Shown here piece after piece: positions 29,475-39,510 of a stretch of 64,000 bases of DNA. This stretch comes from Symbiodinium natans. Its lineage: Eukaryota > Sar > Dinophyceae > Suessiales > Symbiodiniaceae. Within the stretch, counting starts at the first letter, position 1; every line of letters begins with the position of its first letter. Where the stretch lies: NCBI GenBank assembly GCA_905221605.1, contig CAJNDS010002659.1, positions 62,001 to 126,000 on the forward strand, in the 5' to 3' direction. The notes under the pieces are model-generated. The model did not search any database. It was not told the origin of the DNA and saw nothing but the letters and a program-made list of their open reading frames with translations. Made by a program: the position numbers and the translations under genes.

Positions 29475-29710
29475 GTAGACCAGGCGTGCCTTTCCACTTC
29501 AAACGGCAAAATCTGTGCGAGTACAGGCGTCGTTGCACGTGCACGTAGAGAAAGCGCGCATTGAGGCACAATAAAAAGGAACTACTCCAAGTCTTGCAGG
29601 GTGTTGAGAGAAGGGAGACACAAAAACTCTCGAGCGTGCAGGGGTATGTATGGCTTAACCTTTTTGTCCGTGCCCTAAACCTGAGAGAACAACTAAAAAA
29701 AGAAACGCAG

Positions 29711-29846
29711 CCTTCATGTTAAAGCCGAGAACTTCTCGCCCCAGGAGTTGTCAAAACAGGGCTCCTTCCCAGTGGACCTGGACGAGGCGCCGAATTTGGA
29801 AGTTGACTCGAGGAGTGCTTTTGAGCATTTCACAATCCTGGGATAG
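29711..29846 (+). CDS. Acidic coding exon, possible gene end
   Basis: Acceptor AACGCAG|; reads LHVKAENFSPQELSKQGSFP then VDLDEAPNLEVDSRSAFEHF to TAG. The stop may be a true end. Confidence 0.55.
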
Positions 29847-30076
29847 GCTTTGATTGAGACGTGCATGCGCTTTTTTGTAGGCTTGATCCTCCATGGCTGA
29901 TGGTAGCTGGACGCTCGTCACGTTAACCCCTGCTTCAAAACAGCCCTGCAAAGCCTGGAACGAGCCTGCACGTCCTGGTGCAGCCGTGTCGGGTACCCAT
30001 CTCCTCCTTGGCGACCGAGGGCCCGTGAGGTTTAGGGTTCAAGGTCTAGGGGTGCTGCAAACTGAACGAACTGAAG

Positions 30077-30123
30077 ACGAAACCCTCAAACCGAACAACG
30101 AGAAGTTGGCGCGCTCGTTGTCT
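30077..30123 (+). CDS. Short coding exon
   Basis: Acceptor CTGAAG|, donor |GTAGGG. It reads ETLKPNNEKLARSLS. Confidence 0.5.
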
Positions 30124-30632
30124 GTAGGGAGGACCTCTGGCAGAAAGCTGCGAGCGCTGGGTGTTGGGTTTGACTTAAGGTTCAGGGCTAAATCTTAATT
30201 AGCGCTTAGACTTAGACTGACCCTAAACCCTAAAGTGGTGGGTTTGGTGCTGTCTTGGCTTGGGGAGGGGGCACATGCACATGCAAGACTGCATGAAGAG
30301 ACGGTACTGATCGAGAGGGCATATAGAGCGTGCGACAGCCGCGTTCTCATTTTGTTGTGCCGCGGCAGCATGGCAGGGTAGCAGAAGTAAAGTTCCAGCA
30401 ACATGCTTCCTGCATCGGTTGGATGTTGACAGTCTTGGGTTTAGGTGCTTGCATAACCTTCAGAAGGGTTTCTAGGGGGCTTATACAGAGGGATGTACGG
30501 ATCTTCTACGTTTACAAAAGGCTTATTACATAGCAGTACCTGAGCGGTTTAGGCTTCTTTTTCAGTAGCCGTGGCAGATAGAGCATCCCAGATTTCTGCC
30601 CTTCATTAGCAGTTGTTTCGAATCGCCTAGCT
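30124..30632. other. Interval before the RCC1-type gene
   Basis: No telomeric array and no exon seen; presumably the 5' flank of the next gene. No full spliced-leader relic was found here. Confidence 0.4.
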
Positions 30633-32278
30633 ATGTCGAGCCGGTTGATCCAGGTGAGGTTTCCAAGCGGTGAAGGTGTCAAGCTCTCGGTGGCTGAGAC
30701 CTCATCGTTGGCCGAGTTGCGAAGGAAGGCACAGGAAGCAGGTGCTGCCCCTTTCCGTTGGCTGTTGAGGGGATCCCACGGGCTGCCGGACGAGGGCCCG
30801 ATTGTTTTACAAGCTGGCGAAGAGCTGACGGCACTTGCACGGCGTGTACAGGTTGCAGCGACAGGTTCTGCATTTGCCTGCCTACGGGCAGATGGCTCCG
30901 TTGTGGCCTGGGGTGATGAAGTCGGTGGTGGAGACTGCAAGTACAAGACCAGCTACGCGATGTTGACTTCATACAGGCAACGCGCAGGGCTTTTGCAGCC
31001 CTCCGGCAGGATGGGACGGTAATCACCTGGGGTCATCGTGGTGACGGAGGTGACAGCTCCCATGTGCAGGAGCAGCTGCATGATGTCAGCCATGTCCAGT
31101 CGACTGCAGGAGCCTTTGCGGCGCTTGCATCTGGCAGTGTGGTGGCTTGGGGAGACCTCTATCGTGGTGGTGATATCCCGACCTGTGTCAAGGAGAAGCT
31201 GAACACAATGAAGGTGATCGAGCTCCAGGCCAGTTCTGGCGCATTTGCTGCTCTCAGTTCGACGGGAACAGTGGTGTGGTAGGGAGAACGTTTGTTTGGA
31301 GGCCAATATTTCAGCCCTCCTGGAATCAAAGACAAAGTGCATAGCATTCAGACAGTTCGATCCGGCAGACTTGCCAGGTGTGGATTCGCTGCTGTCCTCA
31401 AAGACGGGAACGTCTTCTGCTTTGGTTGCGAATATCTGCAAGGCCTTTACAAAACGGGGCTCGGTTGTGATGCTGCGCGACATATTCAAATTCAGGGAGC
31501 CCGAGATGTTTTGGCAGTAGCCGGGGGGCAGAAGCTGCAAGTGTGGAGGCAGGACGGCAGGCTCTGCAAACATGAGGTCACTGACAAGCCTGTGAAAGGC
31601 ATGCAAGCCTGCGTGCAACCTGCCGGGAATTCTTCTATAGGAGTTGTGTTCACAGATGGGACATTGGCCATCCATGGCGCTCCGTTGGCAAAGAAGGCGG
31701 GAGCTGCGCTGCCTACGGTTCACGTCGAGGAGATTCAGACCTCGCGAGGGGCTTACGCTGCCATTTGCTCCAGCAGCAGCGCTCGCAGGTCTGTGCTGGC
31801 TTGGGGGTTCCCCAAAAATGGAGGAGACACCAATGCTGTAGTGGACAAGCTGACAGATGTTGAAGCAATCCAAAGCTCCTCAGGAGCCTTCGCTGCCCTC
31901 TGCTCAGATGGACGTGTGGTCAGCTGGGGGCATCCTGCCTCTGGCGGGGACAGCACGTTGCAAGGGGAGCTCCAGCGTGTTGTGGCCATTCAGGCCACGT
32001 CCTGCGCTTTCGCCGCTGTCCGCCAAGACGGCTCTGTGATCTCATGGGGTGATCCGAAGTTCGGCGGGGACAGCTCGCAAGTGTGCCAGAAGCTTGGACG
32101 ACCGGCGTCGGAGCTGAGAGCTAAGGCAGCGGTTCCTTCTCGAGCAACCCAGAAGTCAAAGAGCAGCGCGAAGGCTGTCAAGAAGCCTGCCGGAAAAGAG
32201 CGGTTCCCTGTGGCTGAGTCGGGTTATCAAGTCTACGGTCTGTACCTGCGTGTAAGATGCAGCTTCGATGCTGCCTAG
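30633..32278 (+). pseudogene. RCC1-repeat (HERC-like) gene, disrupted
   Basis: Intronless. The N-terminus (MSSRLIQVRFPSGEGVKLS) resembles the ubiquitin-like segment seen on dinoflagellate HERC2-like proteins. At least seven RCC1-type blades follow with SVVAWGD, TVITWGH, SVLAWGF, RVVSWGH and SVISWGD and GGD turns. Two breaks occur. The frame shifts near 30937-30942 (GGDCKYKTSY, then the other frame continues VQDQLRDVDFIQATRRAF). An in-frame TAG at 31280-31282 lies between the W and G of one blade. The Lys/Ala-rich tail ends at TAG 32276. RCC1 blades form beta-propellers in exchange factors and ubiquitin ligases; no HECT domain is present. The breaks may be real or assembly errors. Confidence 0.85.
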
Positions 32279-32455
32279 ATTGTGTGTTCAGGCCGTCCCT
32301 TGAAGAGGATTAGTCAGTCGATGGCTCGGTAGTGAGAATATCTCTTAAGTGTTGCCGAGGTGCTGCATAGAGGTTCCAGTTCCTAACGGCCAGTAGCCTT
32401 CAAACCTTAAACCCTAAGTCCCCCCCAAGCCATCCTAAGCCCGAACACACTTACA

Positions 32456-32919
32456 CAGGGGGCACGCGAAGAAATAATGGAGACCCCCTGGCATTATTTA
32501 AAATAATAATAATGGAAAGGGAAACCATTTCATTATTATTATTTCCCCCCCCCCCAAAAAATAATAATAATGGAAAGGGAAACCATTTCATTATTATTAT
32601 TTCCCTCCCCCCTCCCCCAAATAATAATAATGGAATGGGAAGCCATTTGATTATTATTATTCCCCCCCCCCCAAATAATAATGATGGAATGAAAAACCAT
32701 TTCATTATTATTATTTCCCCCCCCCAAATAATAATAATGGAATGAGAAACCATTTCATTATTATTATTTTNNNNNNNNNNNNNNNNNNNNNNNNNNNNNN
32801 NNNNNNNNNNNNNNNNNNNNNNNNNNNNNNNNNNNNNNNNNNNNNNNNNNNNNNNNNNNNNNNNNNNNNNCCCCCCCCCCCCCCCGCCCCGCTTTAAAAA
32901 ATTCTTCGCGTGTGCCCTC
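32456..32919. mobile_element. hAT-like non-autonomous element with assembly gap
   Basis: Flanked by CACTTACA (32448-32455 and 32920-32927), an 8-bp target-site duplication. Ends CAGGGGGCACGCGAAGAA and TTCTTCGCGTGTGCCCTC are inverted repeats. The interior holds five palindromic units of AATAATAATAATGG, CCATTTCATTATTATT and a C run (32503-32770), then 100 N (32771-32870) and a C run. Eight-bp duplications and CAGGG termini fit hAT elements; there is no transposase. Confidence 0.7.
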
Positions 32920-32927
32920 CACTTACA

Positions 32928-33342
32928 GCCCCAAACCCAGCATTTTTTTTGTTAAAGGGCTCAAACCCTGCCAAAGCTCGAAGCCCTGAGCCCCTGAACG
33001 GCTAAGAGCCCCGAAGCTCCAGGCCTATCTAGGTCCCTAATCAGCCCTGATCCTTGCAGACCCTACAAACCCCCGAAGCTCCAATGGGCTTTACCCCAGA
33101 AACCTAAACCAACAAGATCCTGAATGCTCTGGGCTCACGACGGATCTTTGACAGATTTTGTTGTATAGGGTTCATTGGGCCTCGTCAGTGGTGAGGCAGT
33201 GGGCACAAGGGGTTTCTTAGCCTTTCGGTTGAGTGCTTGGAGCCAAAATTACACCGGGCACTAAGGGAAACCTGAAATTCCCTGCCATCTAAGGTTTTCG
33301 GGACATGTCGGGTTGGGGGATCTTTCTGCACTACCTGTTCAG
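32928..33342. other. Interval with no gene seen
   Basis: Degenerate AAGCCC-rich sequence, no array and no supported exon. Confidence 0.4.
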
Positions 33343-33426
33343 GCGATGCTCGCCGAGGATCCCATCATGCAAATCCATGCATGCGATGGTGTGAACTGCA
33401 AGTACAGGCATCGGCCCGGGCATTGG
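33343..33426 (+). CDS. Cys/His-containing coding exon
   Basis: Acceptor TGTTCAG|, donor |GTTTGGG, 28 codons: AMLAEDPIMQIHACDGVNCK then YRHRPGHW. C-x4-C-x3-H-x3-H spacing could bind zinc. It joins in phase to 33490 over a 63-bp intron. Confidence 0.65.
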
Positions 33427-33489
33427 GTTTGGGGCTCAGGCCTTGTGGAGTTCAGGGTTCAGGGTGTGTCCTGCTTGTCGGGTTTGCAG

Positions 33490-33546
33490 GACTGGCAGAT
33501 TAACCGGCCAGCGCTTGTTCGGATTCGGAATTTGTCCTCATCATAG
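33490..33546 (+). CDS. Probable terminal exon
   Basis: Acceptor GTTTGCAG|; DWQINRPALVRIRNLSSS then TAG, in phase with 33426. Confidence 0.55.
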   Translation, partial: DWQINRPALVRIRNLSSS

Positions 33547-33770
33547 ATTTGCAGGTGTTGCGCTTTTATGCAAGACACGCCCAAAAGCAGCAGCAGGAAT
33601 GCCCTGTCGTGTGTCACTTCGAACATTTGCCTGCGAGCTTTGGTTTCACTTATAGCTTATTGTCGCTTCAGTTTTCTTTCGCATGAGACTCATGAGACCA
33701 AAAGATGCAAAGGCTTGTGACTCAGGGGCTTTAGGGCTTCACGTGGAGGCATTTGCGGCGGCAGGCCCAG

Positions 33771-33825
33771 CACAGGAGCATGCTCAGGGCTCAAAGGCCA
33801 AAACGTGGTTCTACAACCTCGAATG
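33771..33825 (+). CDS. Coding exon bounded by element B4
   Basis: Acceptor GCCCAG|, donor |GTGGCTTCC. It reads QEHAQGSKAKTWFYNLE (2+51+2), in phase with the exon at 33999. Confidence 0.6.
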
Positions 33826-33937
33826 GTGGCTTCCGGATTCCGAAATTAGGGTACTGGGGTCTTTATTATCAGGGGATCCTACTTTGGGGGCTCTATTTTA
33901 GGGGTCCCCTATTTTCGTAAACCCCCACATCAGTTTA
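33826..33937. mobile_element. Hairpin element family B, copy B4
   Basis: Begins at the donor with GATTCCGAAATTAGGG and ends CCCCTATTTTCGTAAACCCC then CACATCAG. Confidence 0.7.
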
Positions 33938-33998
33938 GGATCGTCTTGGATTTGAGGTTTGGGGCGCACCTTCGGCAAGAACCCTGAAATCCTGCCAG

Positions 33999-34042
33999 GA
34001 AGGAGCTGGAAGCCGCGCAGGCTTTTTGGGAACAAAGCAAGG
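33999..34042 (+). CDS. Coiled-coil coding exon
   Basis: Acceptor CTGCCAG|, GC donor. It reads KELEAAQAFWEQSK, in phase with 33825. Confidence 0.65.
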
Positions 34043-34189
34043 GCTTAGGGTTTAGGATTTAGGGTGTAGGGCTTAGGGTTAGGTTTCGGGCGGTTGGTGC
34101 TTAGAGGTTCGAGACTTCTTTTGGGGCGTTGCATAGGCGGGAGGTTCATCCGTCACCATACATCCCTGAGACTCCACATGCGCCTGCAG

Positions 34190-34235
34190 CCCATGTACGT
34201 GAGACACCCCTCCCTAAACCCAAGGCGAGGAAGCG
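34190..34235 (+). CDS. Basic coding exon
   Basis: Acceptor CCTGCAG|, donor |GTTGTGG. It reads HVRETPLPKPKARK. After it, 34260-34350 forms a hairpin with CCCCTATTAAGGAA arms. Confidence 0.45.
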
Positions 34236-34439
34236 GTTGTGGTGTGACCCAGAGAGCCCAATACCCCTATTAAGGAATGTGTTTAACTTATACAAGGGAT
34301 CCTTCACATGGTTTAAGGATATCTAAGGCATATTCCTCGTTTTAAGGGGTATGGGGCCTTTTGGGGATGTTGAAGCTTAAAGGGCCCTGACAAGTACCAC
34401 ATGCGACTGGGTGGCAAGGGGTCAAAGTCCTAAACCCGC

Positions 34440-34745
34440 AAAGCCCTAAACCCTGAACCCTAAACCCTAAACCCTCAAACCCCGAAGCCCTGAACCCTAA
34501 ATCCTTTAAACCTCAACCCCCCAAAGCCCTCAACCCTCACTAAACCCCACACCCCTTCGTCCCACGCCACATGCAACTACATTAGAACCTTCAGGTAATC
34601 CTAAACCCTAAACCCTAAATCCTAAACCCGAAATCCTAAACCCTAAGCCTAAACCCTAAATCCTAAACCCGAAGCTCTAAACCCTAAACCCTAAACTCTA
34701 AACCCCGAACCCTAAACCCTAAACCCTAAACCCTAAAGCCCTCTA
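34440..34745. repeat. Degenerate (CCCTAAA)n array
   Basis: Variants CCCGAAA, CCCTCAA, TCCTAAA mixed with CCCTAAA, ending just before the exon at 34756. Confidence 0.93.
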
Positions 34746-34755
34746 TAAACCCCAG

Positions 34756-34783
34756 GCGATGATCCAAGCGCTGCGAGGGCTGG
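34756..34783 (+). CDS. Micro-exon
   Basis: Acceptor AACCCCAG|, donor |GTAGCC. It reads AMIQALRGL (27+1). Confidence 0.5.
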
Positions 34784-35116
34784 GTAGCCAGCCACGTGGC
34801 GCTCAACATGTGGACGTTGGGATGTTCCCCCTCGTACTACGGGTTTAGGGTTTGGGGTTTAGGGTTTAGGGTTTAGGGTTTAGGGTTTGGGGTTTAGGGT
34901 TTAGGGTTTAGGGTTATAGGGATTATCGTACCCCTATTTTCACCCCTACAAAGGACTGTTGGTATAAGGGGGAACATCCCAATGTAGACTACTTAGGGCA
35001 TTTGCGGGAGTTGGGTGTTAGGGATGTTCTTGGGCTTGGGTTTTTAAAGGTTCATGTTAAACCCAAAACCCAAAACTCTAAACCCTAAACCCTAAACCCT
35101 AAACCCTAAACCCTAG
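34784..35116. other. Intron
   Basis: TTTAGGG array at 34840-34920, a partial family B/D hairpin at 34915-34990, and a CCCTAAA array at 35060-35115 that supplies the next acceptor. Confidence 0.6.
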
Positions 35117-35232
35117 GTCGAAGACGACATGGCCACAATCAAAAGGAGTTACCCTGCAGCAAGGAGGTGGTCTGCCCCAAAGCCGCCAAAACTTGAGAAA
35201 GCTTTGGGAAAGCCCCCAACGCCCCTCCCCCC
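35117..35232 (+). CDS. Basic Pro-rich coding exon
   Basis: Acceptor ACCCTAG| in the array, donor |GTAAAG. It reads VEDDMATIKRSYPAARRWSA then PKPPKLEKALGKPPTPLP. Confidence 0.65.
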
Positions 35233-35267
35233 GTAAAGAAAGCCGCCCTGAACCCTGAACTCTTTTA

Positions 35268-35500
35268 TGAACCCTAAACCCTAAACCCTAAACCCTAAAC
35301 CCTAAACCCTAAACCCTAAACCCTAAACCCTAAACCCTAAACCCTAAACCCTAAACCCTAAACCCTAAACCCTAAACCCTAACCCCTAAAACCTAAACCC
35401 TAAACCCTAAACCCTAAACCCTAAACCCTAAACCCTAAACCCTAAACCCTAAACCCTAAACCCTAAACCCTAAACCCTAAACCAGCAGCCCGAAACCCTA
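35268..35500. repeat. (CCCTAAA)n array
   Basis: About 31 units, nearly uniform. Confidence 0.97.
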
Positions 35501-35556
35501 AACCCTATAAAGCCTCAACCCCTAGGCAAGTAATCAAACTCAAGTCAAAGACCCAG

Positions 35557-35602
35557 CTGTAAGGATGGCCGACAAGCTCCAAGTTGCGACAGGCCGAGTG
35601 GG
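35557..35602 (+). CDS. Short coding exon
   Basis: Acceptor ACCCAG|, donor |GTCCGG. It reads VRMADKLQVATGRV. CCCTAAA arrays lie on both sides. Confidence 0.45.
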
Positions 35603-35808
35603 GTCCGGGATTTGTGGTGTCCCTAAACCCTGAACCCTAAACCCTAAATCCTAAACCCTAAACCCTAAACCCTACACCCCAAAACCCTTATGGGTTTGCT
35701 AGGCTTTAGAGTGCTTAGGCTTTGGGACATTTGGGGGGCTTGTAGGGTTTAGGGCTGGGGGCTTCGTTGTTTTTCTTTTTTTCGGCTTCTTCCTGTGCGG
35801 TTGAAAAG

Positions 35809-35882
35809 GTCTTGAGGATGTCCCCCGTGTCAGGCAGATGGTGGAGCACAAAAGTGGTCGTCATGAACGCAGTGTTGGCTGG
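35809..35882 (+). CDS. Coding exon of 74 nt
   Basis: Strong pyrimidine tract, acceptor GAAAAG|, donor |GTATAC. It reads LEDVPRVRQMVEHKSGRHER then SVGW. Confidence 0.65.
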
Positions 35883-36063
35883 GTATACAAAAGGGCGGAA
35901 AAGCCTGAAACCGGAAGGTTAGGGTTTAGTGTTTAGTGTTTAGTGTTTAGACTTTAGGGTTTGGGGTTTGGGGTTTAGGGTTTAGGGTTTAGGGTGCCAA
36001 GCCCCAAACGGGCATGGGAAAGATTGGACAGGATCTGCGGGGTTCTCACATCGATCAACGCAG

Positions 36064-36121
36064 GCGAGCACCTTCAGATGTCCATGGCGCTGACGACCAT
36101 GCAGGGTTCCCTCGAGGCGGG
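36064..36121 (+). CDS. Coding exon
   Basis: Acceptor CAACGCAG|, donor GG|GTTTAGGG. It reads EHLQMSMALTTMQGSLEA. Confidence 0.65.
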
Positions 36122-36544
36122 GTTTAGGGTTTAGGGTTTAGGGTTTAGGGTTTAGGGTTTAGGGTTTAGGGTTTAGGGTTTAGGGTTTAGGGTTTAGGGT
36201 TTAGAGTTTAGGGACCTTTTCTGATTCTTCTCAACCCACGACATGGGGGTTTCCATAATGGGGGTACCTGTTTTAGGGGTCCCTTCAGGGTGATTCTGTT
36301 CTATTTGGGGTGCAAAAGTGGTACCCCTATTTTGGGAAATGCCCACATGCTCTACTTACTCTCCCTAAACCCCAATTCCCAAACCCTAAACCCTAAACCC
36401 TAAACCCTAAGCCCTAAGCCCTAAGCCCTAAGCCCTAAGCCCTAAGCCCTAAGCCCTAAGCCCTAAACCCTAAACCCTAAACCCTAAATCAATCTGTGCA
36501 AAGCCCTTTCAAGCCCAGCACCTCCAGCCCTGCGGATCACACAG
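36122..36544. other. Intron: TTTAGGG array, element B5, CCCTAAA array
   Basis: Array 36121-36212, family B hairpin 36243-36353 (GGGGGTTTCCATAATGGGGG to CCCCTATTTTGGGAAATGCC), then a CCCTAAA array 36380-36490 containing a uniform block of CCCTAAG units. Confidence 0.75.
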
Positions 36545-36606
36545 AGGCAGCCGTCCAGGCCGTCGAGAGGGACGTGCATGACGTGGAGCAGGGCGAGCAG
36601 GCCAGG
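36545..36606 (+). CDS. Coiled-coil coding exon
   Basis: Acceptor TCACACAG|, donor AGG|GTTTAGGG. 20 codons: AAVQAVERDVHDVEQGEQAR. Confidence 0.7.
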
Positions 36607-36721
36607 GTTTAGGGTTTAGGGTTTAGGGCTTGGGGTTTAGGGTTTAGGGCTTAGGGCTTAGGGTTTAGGGTTTAGGGTATAGGGTTTAGGGTTTAGGGTT
36701 GTTTACTCCACTTTGCCCTAC

Positions 36722-36852
36722 TTGGAGAAAAAATGGTGCTTATTAACCATGCAATTAGAACTGCACTTATAACCCACTTATATGCCTCTTAAATGCCTCA
36801 ATATGGTTACAAGTACAGTTTAGTTGATTAATAAGTACCATGAACCTCCAAG
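36722..36852. mobile_element. Hairpin element family C, copy C3
   Basis: GTGCTTATTAACCATGCAAT and AACTGCACTTATAACCCACT on the left; inverse arms and GTACCATGAACCTCCAAG| on the right. Confidence 0.7.
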
Positions 36853-36865
36853 GAACCCATGTGAG
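36853..36865 (+). CDS. Possible 13-nt micro-exon
   Basis: Only GAACCCATGTGAG separates the acceptor end of C3 from the donor-like left end of family B copy B6. It could encode NPCE in one phase; it may equally be a remnant between two insertions. Confidence 0.3.
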
Positions 36866-36960
36866 GTCGGGGTGCCTTATTGGGGTGCTTGCGATAAGGG
36901 AGTCCTACTATTTGGGGGTCTCGCTTAGGGGTGCCCTATTTCGAAAACCCCCATAATAGC
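36866..36960. mobile_element. Hairpin element family B, copy B6
   Basis: GTCGGGGTGCCTTATTGGGG at the left, GGGGTGCCCTATTTCGAAAA then CCCCC at the right. Confidence 0.65.
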
Positions 36961-37039
36961 CCAAAGCCATTGAGGACTTGGGGGTTGGTTTAGGGTTTAG
37001 GGTTTAGGGGAAAACCCATGAATCCAGAAGTTAAAAAGA

Positions 37040-38130
37040 ATTAAATCCTGATGTAATTGTTGCTTCTGGGTTGGGTTTTGACCTACCTCGACATACCTTA
37101 TCCCTACAAAAACACAATTAACTCGTGATGTAATTGTGTTTCTTTGCGTTTGACTGGAAGAAAATTAAATCGCGAGTTAATGGTGTAGCAAAGACTTGTG
37201 CTAATTGGTACCTGTTTGCACCATTAAATCATGATTTAATTGCACTATTATTATTACTATTACTATTAGTCTTTTTATTACTATTACTATTAGCCTTATT
37301 ATTCCTATTACGATTAGTCTGATTATTACTATTACTATTAGTCTTATTATTACTATTAATATTCGTATGATTACTACTATTACTATTACTATTCCTATGA
37401 TTATTATGTTTACTACTATTATTATCCTTATTCTTCTTATTATTATTTTTCTTATTACTATTACTATTACTTACTCTTACTATTACGAATACTATTACTA
37501 TTACTATCACTATTACTATTGCTATTGCTATTGCTTTTGCTTTTGCTATTGCTATTGCTATTGCTATTATTATTATTCTTCTTATTGTTACTACGATTAT
37601 TATTATTACTATTATTATTATTCCAATTATTCTCATTATTACTATTACTATTACTATTACTATTACTATTACTATTCTTCTTCTTATTGTTACTACTATT
37701 ATGATTATTCTTATTATTATTCATATTATTATCATTATTACTATTATTATTATTATTCTTATTATTACTATTATTATTACTATTACTATTATTATTATTA
37801 TTACTATTATTATTATTACTATCATTATTACGATTATTATTACTATTATTATTACTATTACTTTAGGGGGAACAATTAAATCATGATTTAATTGTTGAAA
37901 GGTAGGGGGGAACAATTAAATCGTGATTTAATTGTTTCTGCGGGTTGGGATCGTCTAGCAGAAACAATTACATCCTGATTTAATTGTTTTCCTTGAGCAG
38001 CTTGCCGGCATGGCATGCTGCGTCGCGCGACGTTAACAGGCAATTAAATCGAGAGTTAATTGTGCTGGACCTAAGGGGCGTCGAGCCGGCCCGATGCCGG
38101 TCAATTAACTTCAGAGTTAATTTTCCTTAA
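37040..38130. repeat. Nine short palindromes around a microsatellite
   Basis: CAATTAAATCATGATTTAAT-like palindromes (22 bp, NAATTAAATC-NN-GATTTAATTN with variants) near 37042, 37113, 37163, 37222, 37873, 37914, 37964, 38041 and 38100. Five are within about 230 bp on the right side. Confidence 0.8.
37240..37865. repeat. TTATTACTA-type microsatellite
   Basis: About 620 bp of ATT/ACT trinucleotide mixtures. Long Tyr/Ile/Asn frames here are artefacts. Confidence 0.95.
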
Positions 38131-38152
38131 CTCTTGGATTCACTGTCTTCCG

Positions 38153-38247
38153 TTTAGGGTTTAGGGTTTAGGGTTTAGGGTTTGGGGTTTGGGGTTTGGG
38201 GTTTGGGGTTTGGGGTTTGGGGTTTGGGGTTTGGGGTTTGGGGTTTT
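38153..38247. repeat. (TTTAGGG/TTTGGGG)n array
   Basis: Four TTTAGGG units, then about ten TTTGGGG units in one homogeneous block. Confidence 0.95.
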
Positions 38248-38282
38248 TAATGTGGGGCGAGTGAGGTTTGGAACCCTGCAAG

Positions 38283-38336
38283 ATCCGAAAAAGCCTGCGA
38301 GAGCCTCAGCTCCTTAAGGATGCGAGGTGGACAAGG
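38283..38336 (+). CDS. Coding exon
   Basis: Acceptor CTGCAAG|, donor AGG|GTTTAGGG, 18 codons: IRKSLREPQLLKDARWTR. Confidence 0.6.
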
Positions 38337-38502
38337 GTTTAGGGTTTAGGGTTTAGGGTTAGAGACTTCTTCAATTCGCTCCTCTACCGAGTAGGCTTTT
38401 CTGCTAATAACCCCTGTGACGAACAAGCCATATGTAAGCCCTACGCACACCCTATACTCAATGTCTTTTTGTTTCTTCTTTTGCCTTGCTGTTCCTGCCC
38501 AG

Positions 38503-38563
38503 GGGAGTCCTAAGTTTGCAACAAGACTCCCAACCTCCTCAGCCTCAAGCTCTCCAATCTCGG
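38503..38563 (+). CDS. Ser-rich coding exon
   Basis: Excellent pyrimidine tract and acceptor TGCCCAG|, donor |GTTAAGG. It reads GSPKFATRLPTSSASSSPIS; another frame (LSLQQDSQPPQPQALQS) is also open. Confidence 0.55.
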
Positions 38564-38821
38564 GTTAAGGGCTTACTCTGGATAAGTTTATGTACTGCGG
38601 CTCTGTCATGCAACTTCACGCAACTCTAATGGTCTATGTATAGCTTCATGCAACTATATACCTATACATATATATATATATATACACATGCATACATATA
38701 TCTAGAGCCTTGCGAAAGTTGACATAAGTGATTGTAAATGTATAACTTGCTGGTAGGGCAAGAATAGGCTCGGAAGGCCTAAACCCGAAAGCCGATGAGA
38801 ATGCACCCTGATCCCGGGCAG

Positions 38822-38898
38822 GTGGACCTGCAGCGCACACTGGGCAGCTTCGCACAATTTCAGCTAGAGAACCTTTTGCAAAAACAAGCAATGCAGGG
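38822..38898 (+). CDS. Helical coding exon
   Basis: Acceptor CGGGCAG|, GC donor. It reads VDLQRTLGSFAQFQLENLLQ then KQAMQ. The frame is open to 39187. Confidence 0.65.
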
Positions 38899-38951
38899 GC
38901 TTAAACTGATACTCAAGATCATTTTTAAGTATTTCTATCTACTTGCAACAG

Positions 38952-39020
38952 GCACTACCATGGAATCTTGCTTCTGTGAAGAATGCCCCGAGATGAGGAC
39001 CGGATTCCTGAGCTTTTTTG
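38952..39020 (+). CDS. Possible Cys-rich exon, end uncertain
   Basis: Acceptor GCAACAG|; reads TTMESCFCEECPEMRTGFLS with CxCxxC. The donor is not clear. Confidence 0.4.
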
Positions 39021-39304
39021 CCCTTTGTGTAGCGCCTCCTTCTGAACCCCTTAAACGTCAAGATGTAGGCGGTCGGTCCTTTGCATGCCGACGACGCGTA
39101 TGCCACATGTTCTTTTTTTACTGCGGGAGGGCTGACAAGGGGGAGGGGTCTGAGGCTCCTGGGCTGGAGCTCCTTGTAAAGGGTTGAATCGCAGAAAAGG
39201 TGGAACTGTAGCATTCGCGGAGAGATGCCTGCTCGGAGATTCTCAAGACAGCCTTTTTGGAGTGTCCTAACTACCATAAATGAGCCCCTCTCCCGAGCTT
39301 TCAG

Positions 39305-39352
39305 GCTTTGGCATGAGCCACCGAAAGCTAAGATGTTCTCAGCCTGGCTCGG
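39305..39352 (+). CDS. Coding exon
   Basis: Acceptor GCTTTCAG|, donor GG|GTTTAGGG. It reads LWHEPPKAKMFSAWL. Confidence 0.65.
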
Positions 39353-39450
39353 GTTTAGGGTTTAGGGTTTAGGGTTTCGGGTTTGGGGTTTAGGGTTTCG
39401 GGTTTAGGGTTTAGGGTTTAGGGTTTAGTCATAAGGTTTAGGGTTTAGGG
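39353..39450. repeat. (TTTAGGG)n array
   Basis: TTTAGGG with TTTCGGG and TTTGGGG variants, starting at the donor. Confidence 0.95.
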
Positions 39451-39510
39451 TGACGACATGTACAGATGTGGTTATATATGCCGCACCGCACCGCGCCGCC
39501 GCCCCGTTTC

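Noticed and set aside
32451-32753. Asn/Ile-rich 77-100 codon frames
   Set aside because: Translation of the AATAAT palindromic tandem inside the hAT-like element.
37229-37915. Tyr-, Ile- and Asn-rich frames up to 170 codons
   Set aside because: Artefacts of the ATT/ACT microsatellite.
37040-38130. CRISPR array
   Set aside because: The repeats are perfect palindromes at irregular spacing around a microsatellite, with no regular spacers.
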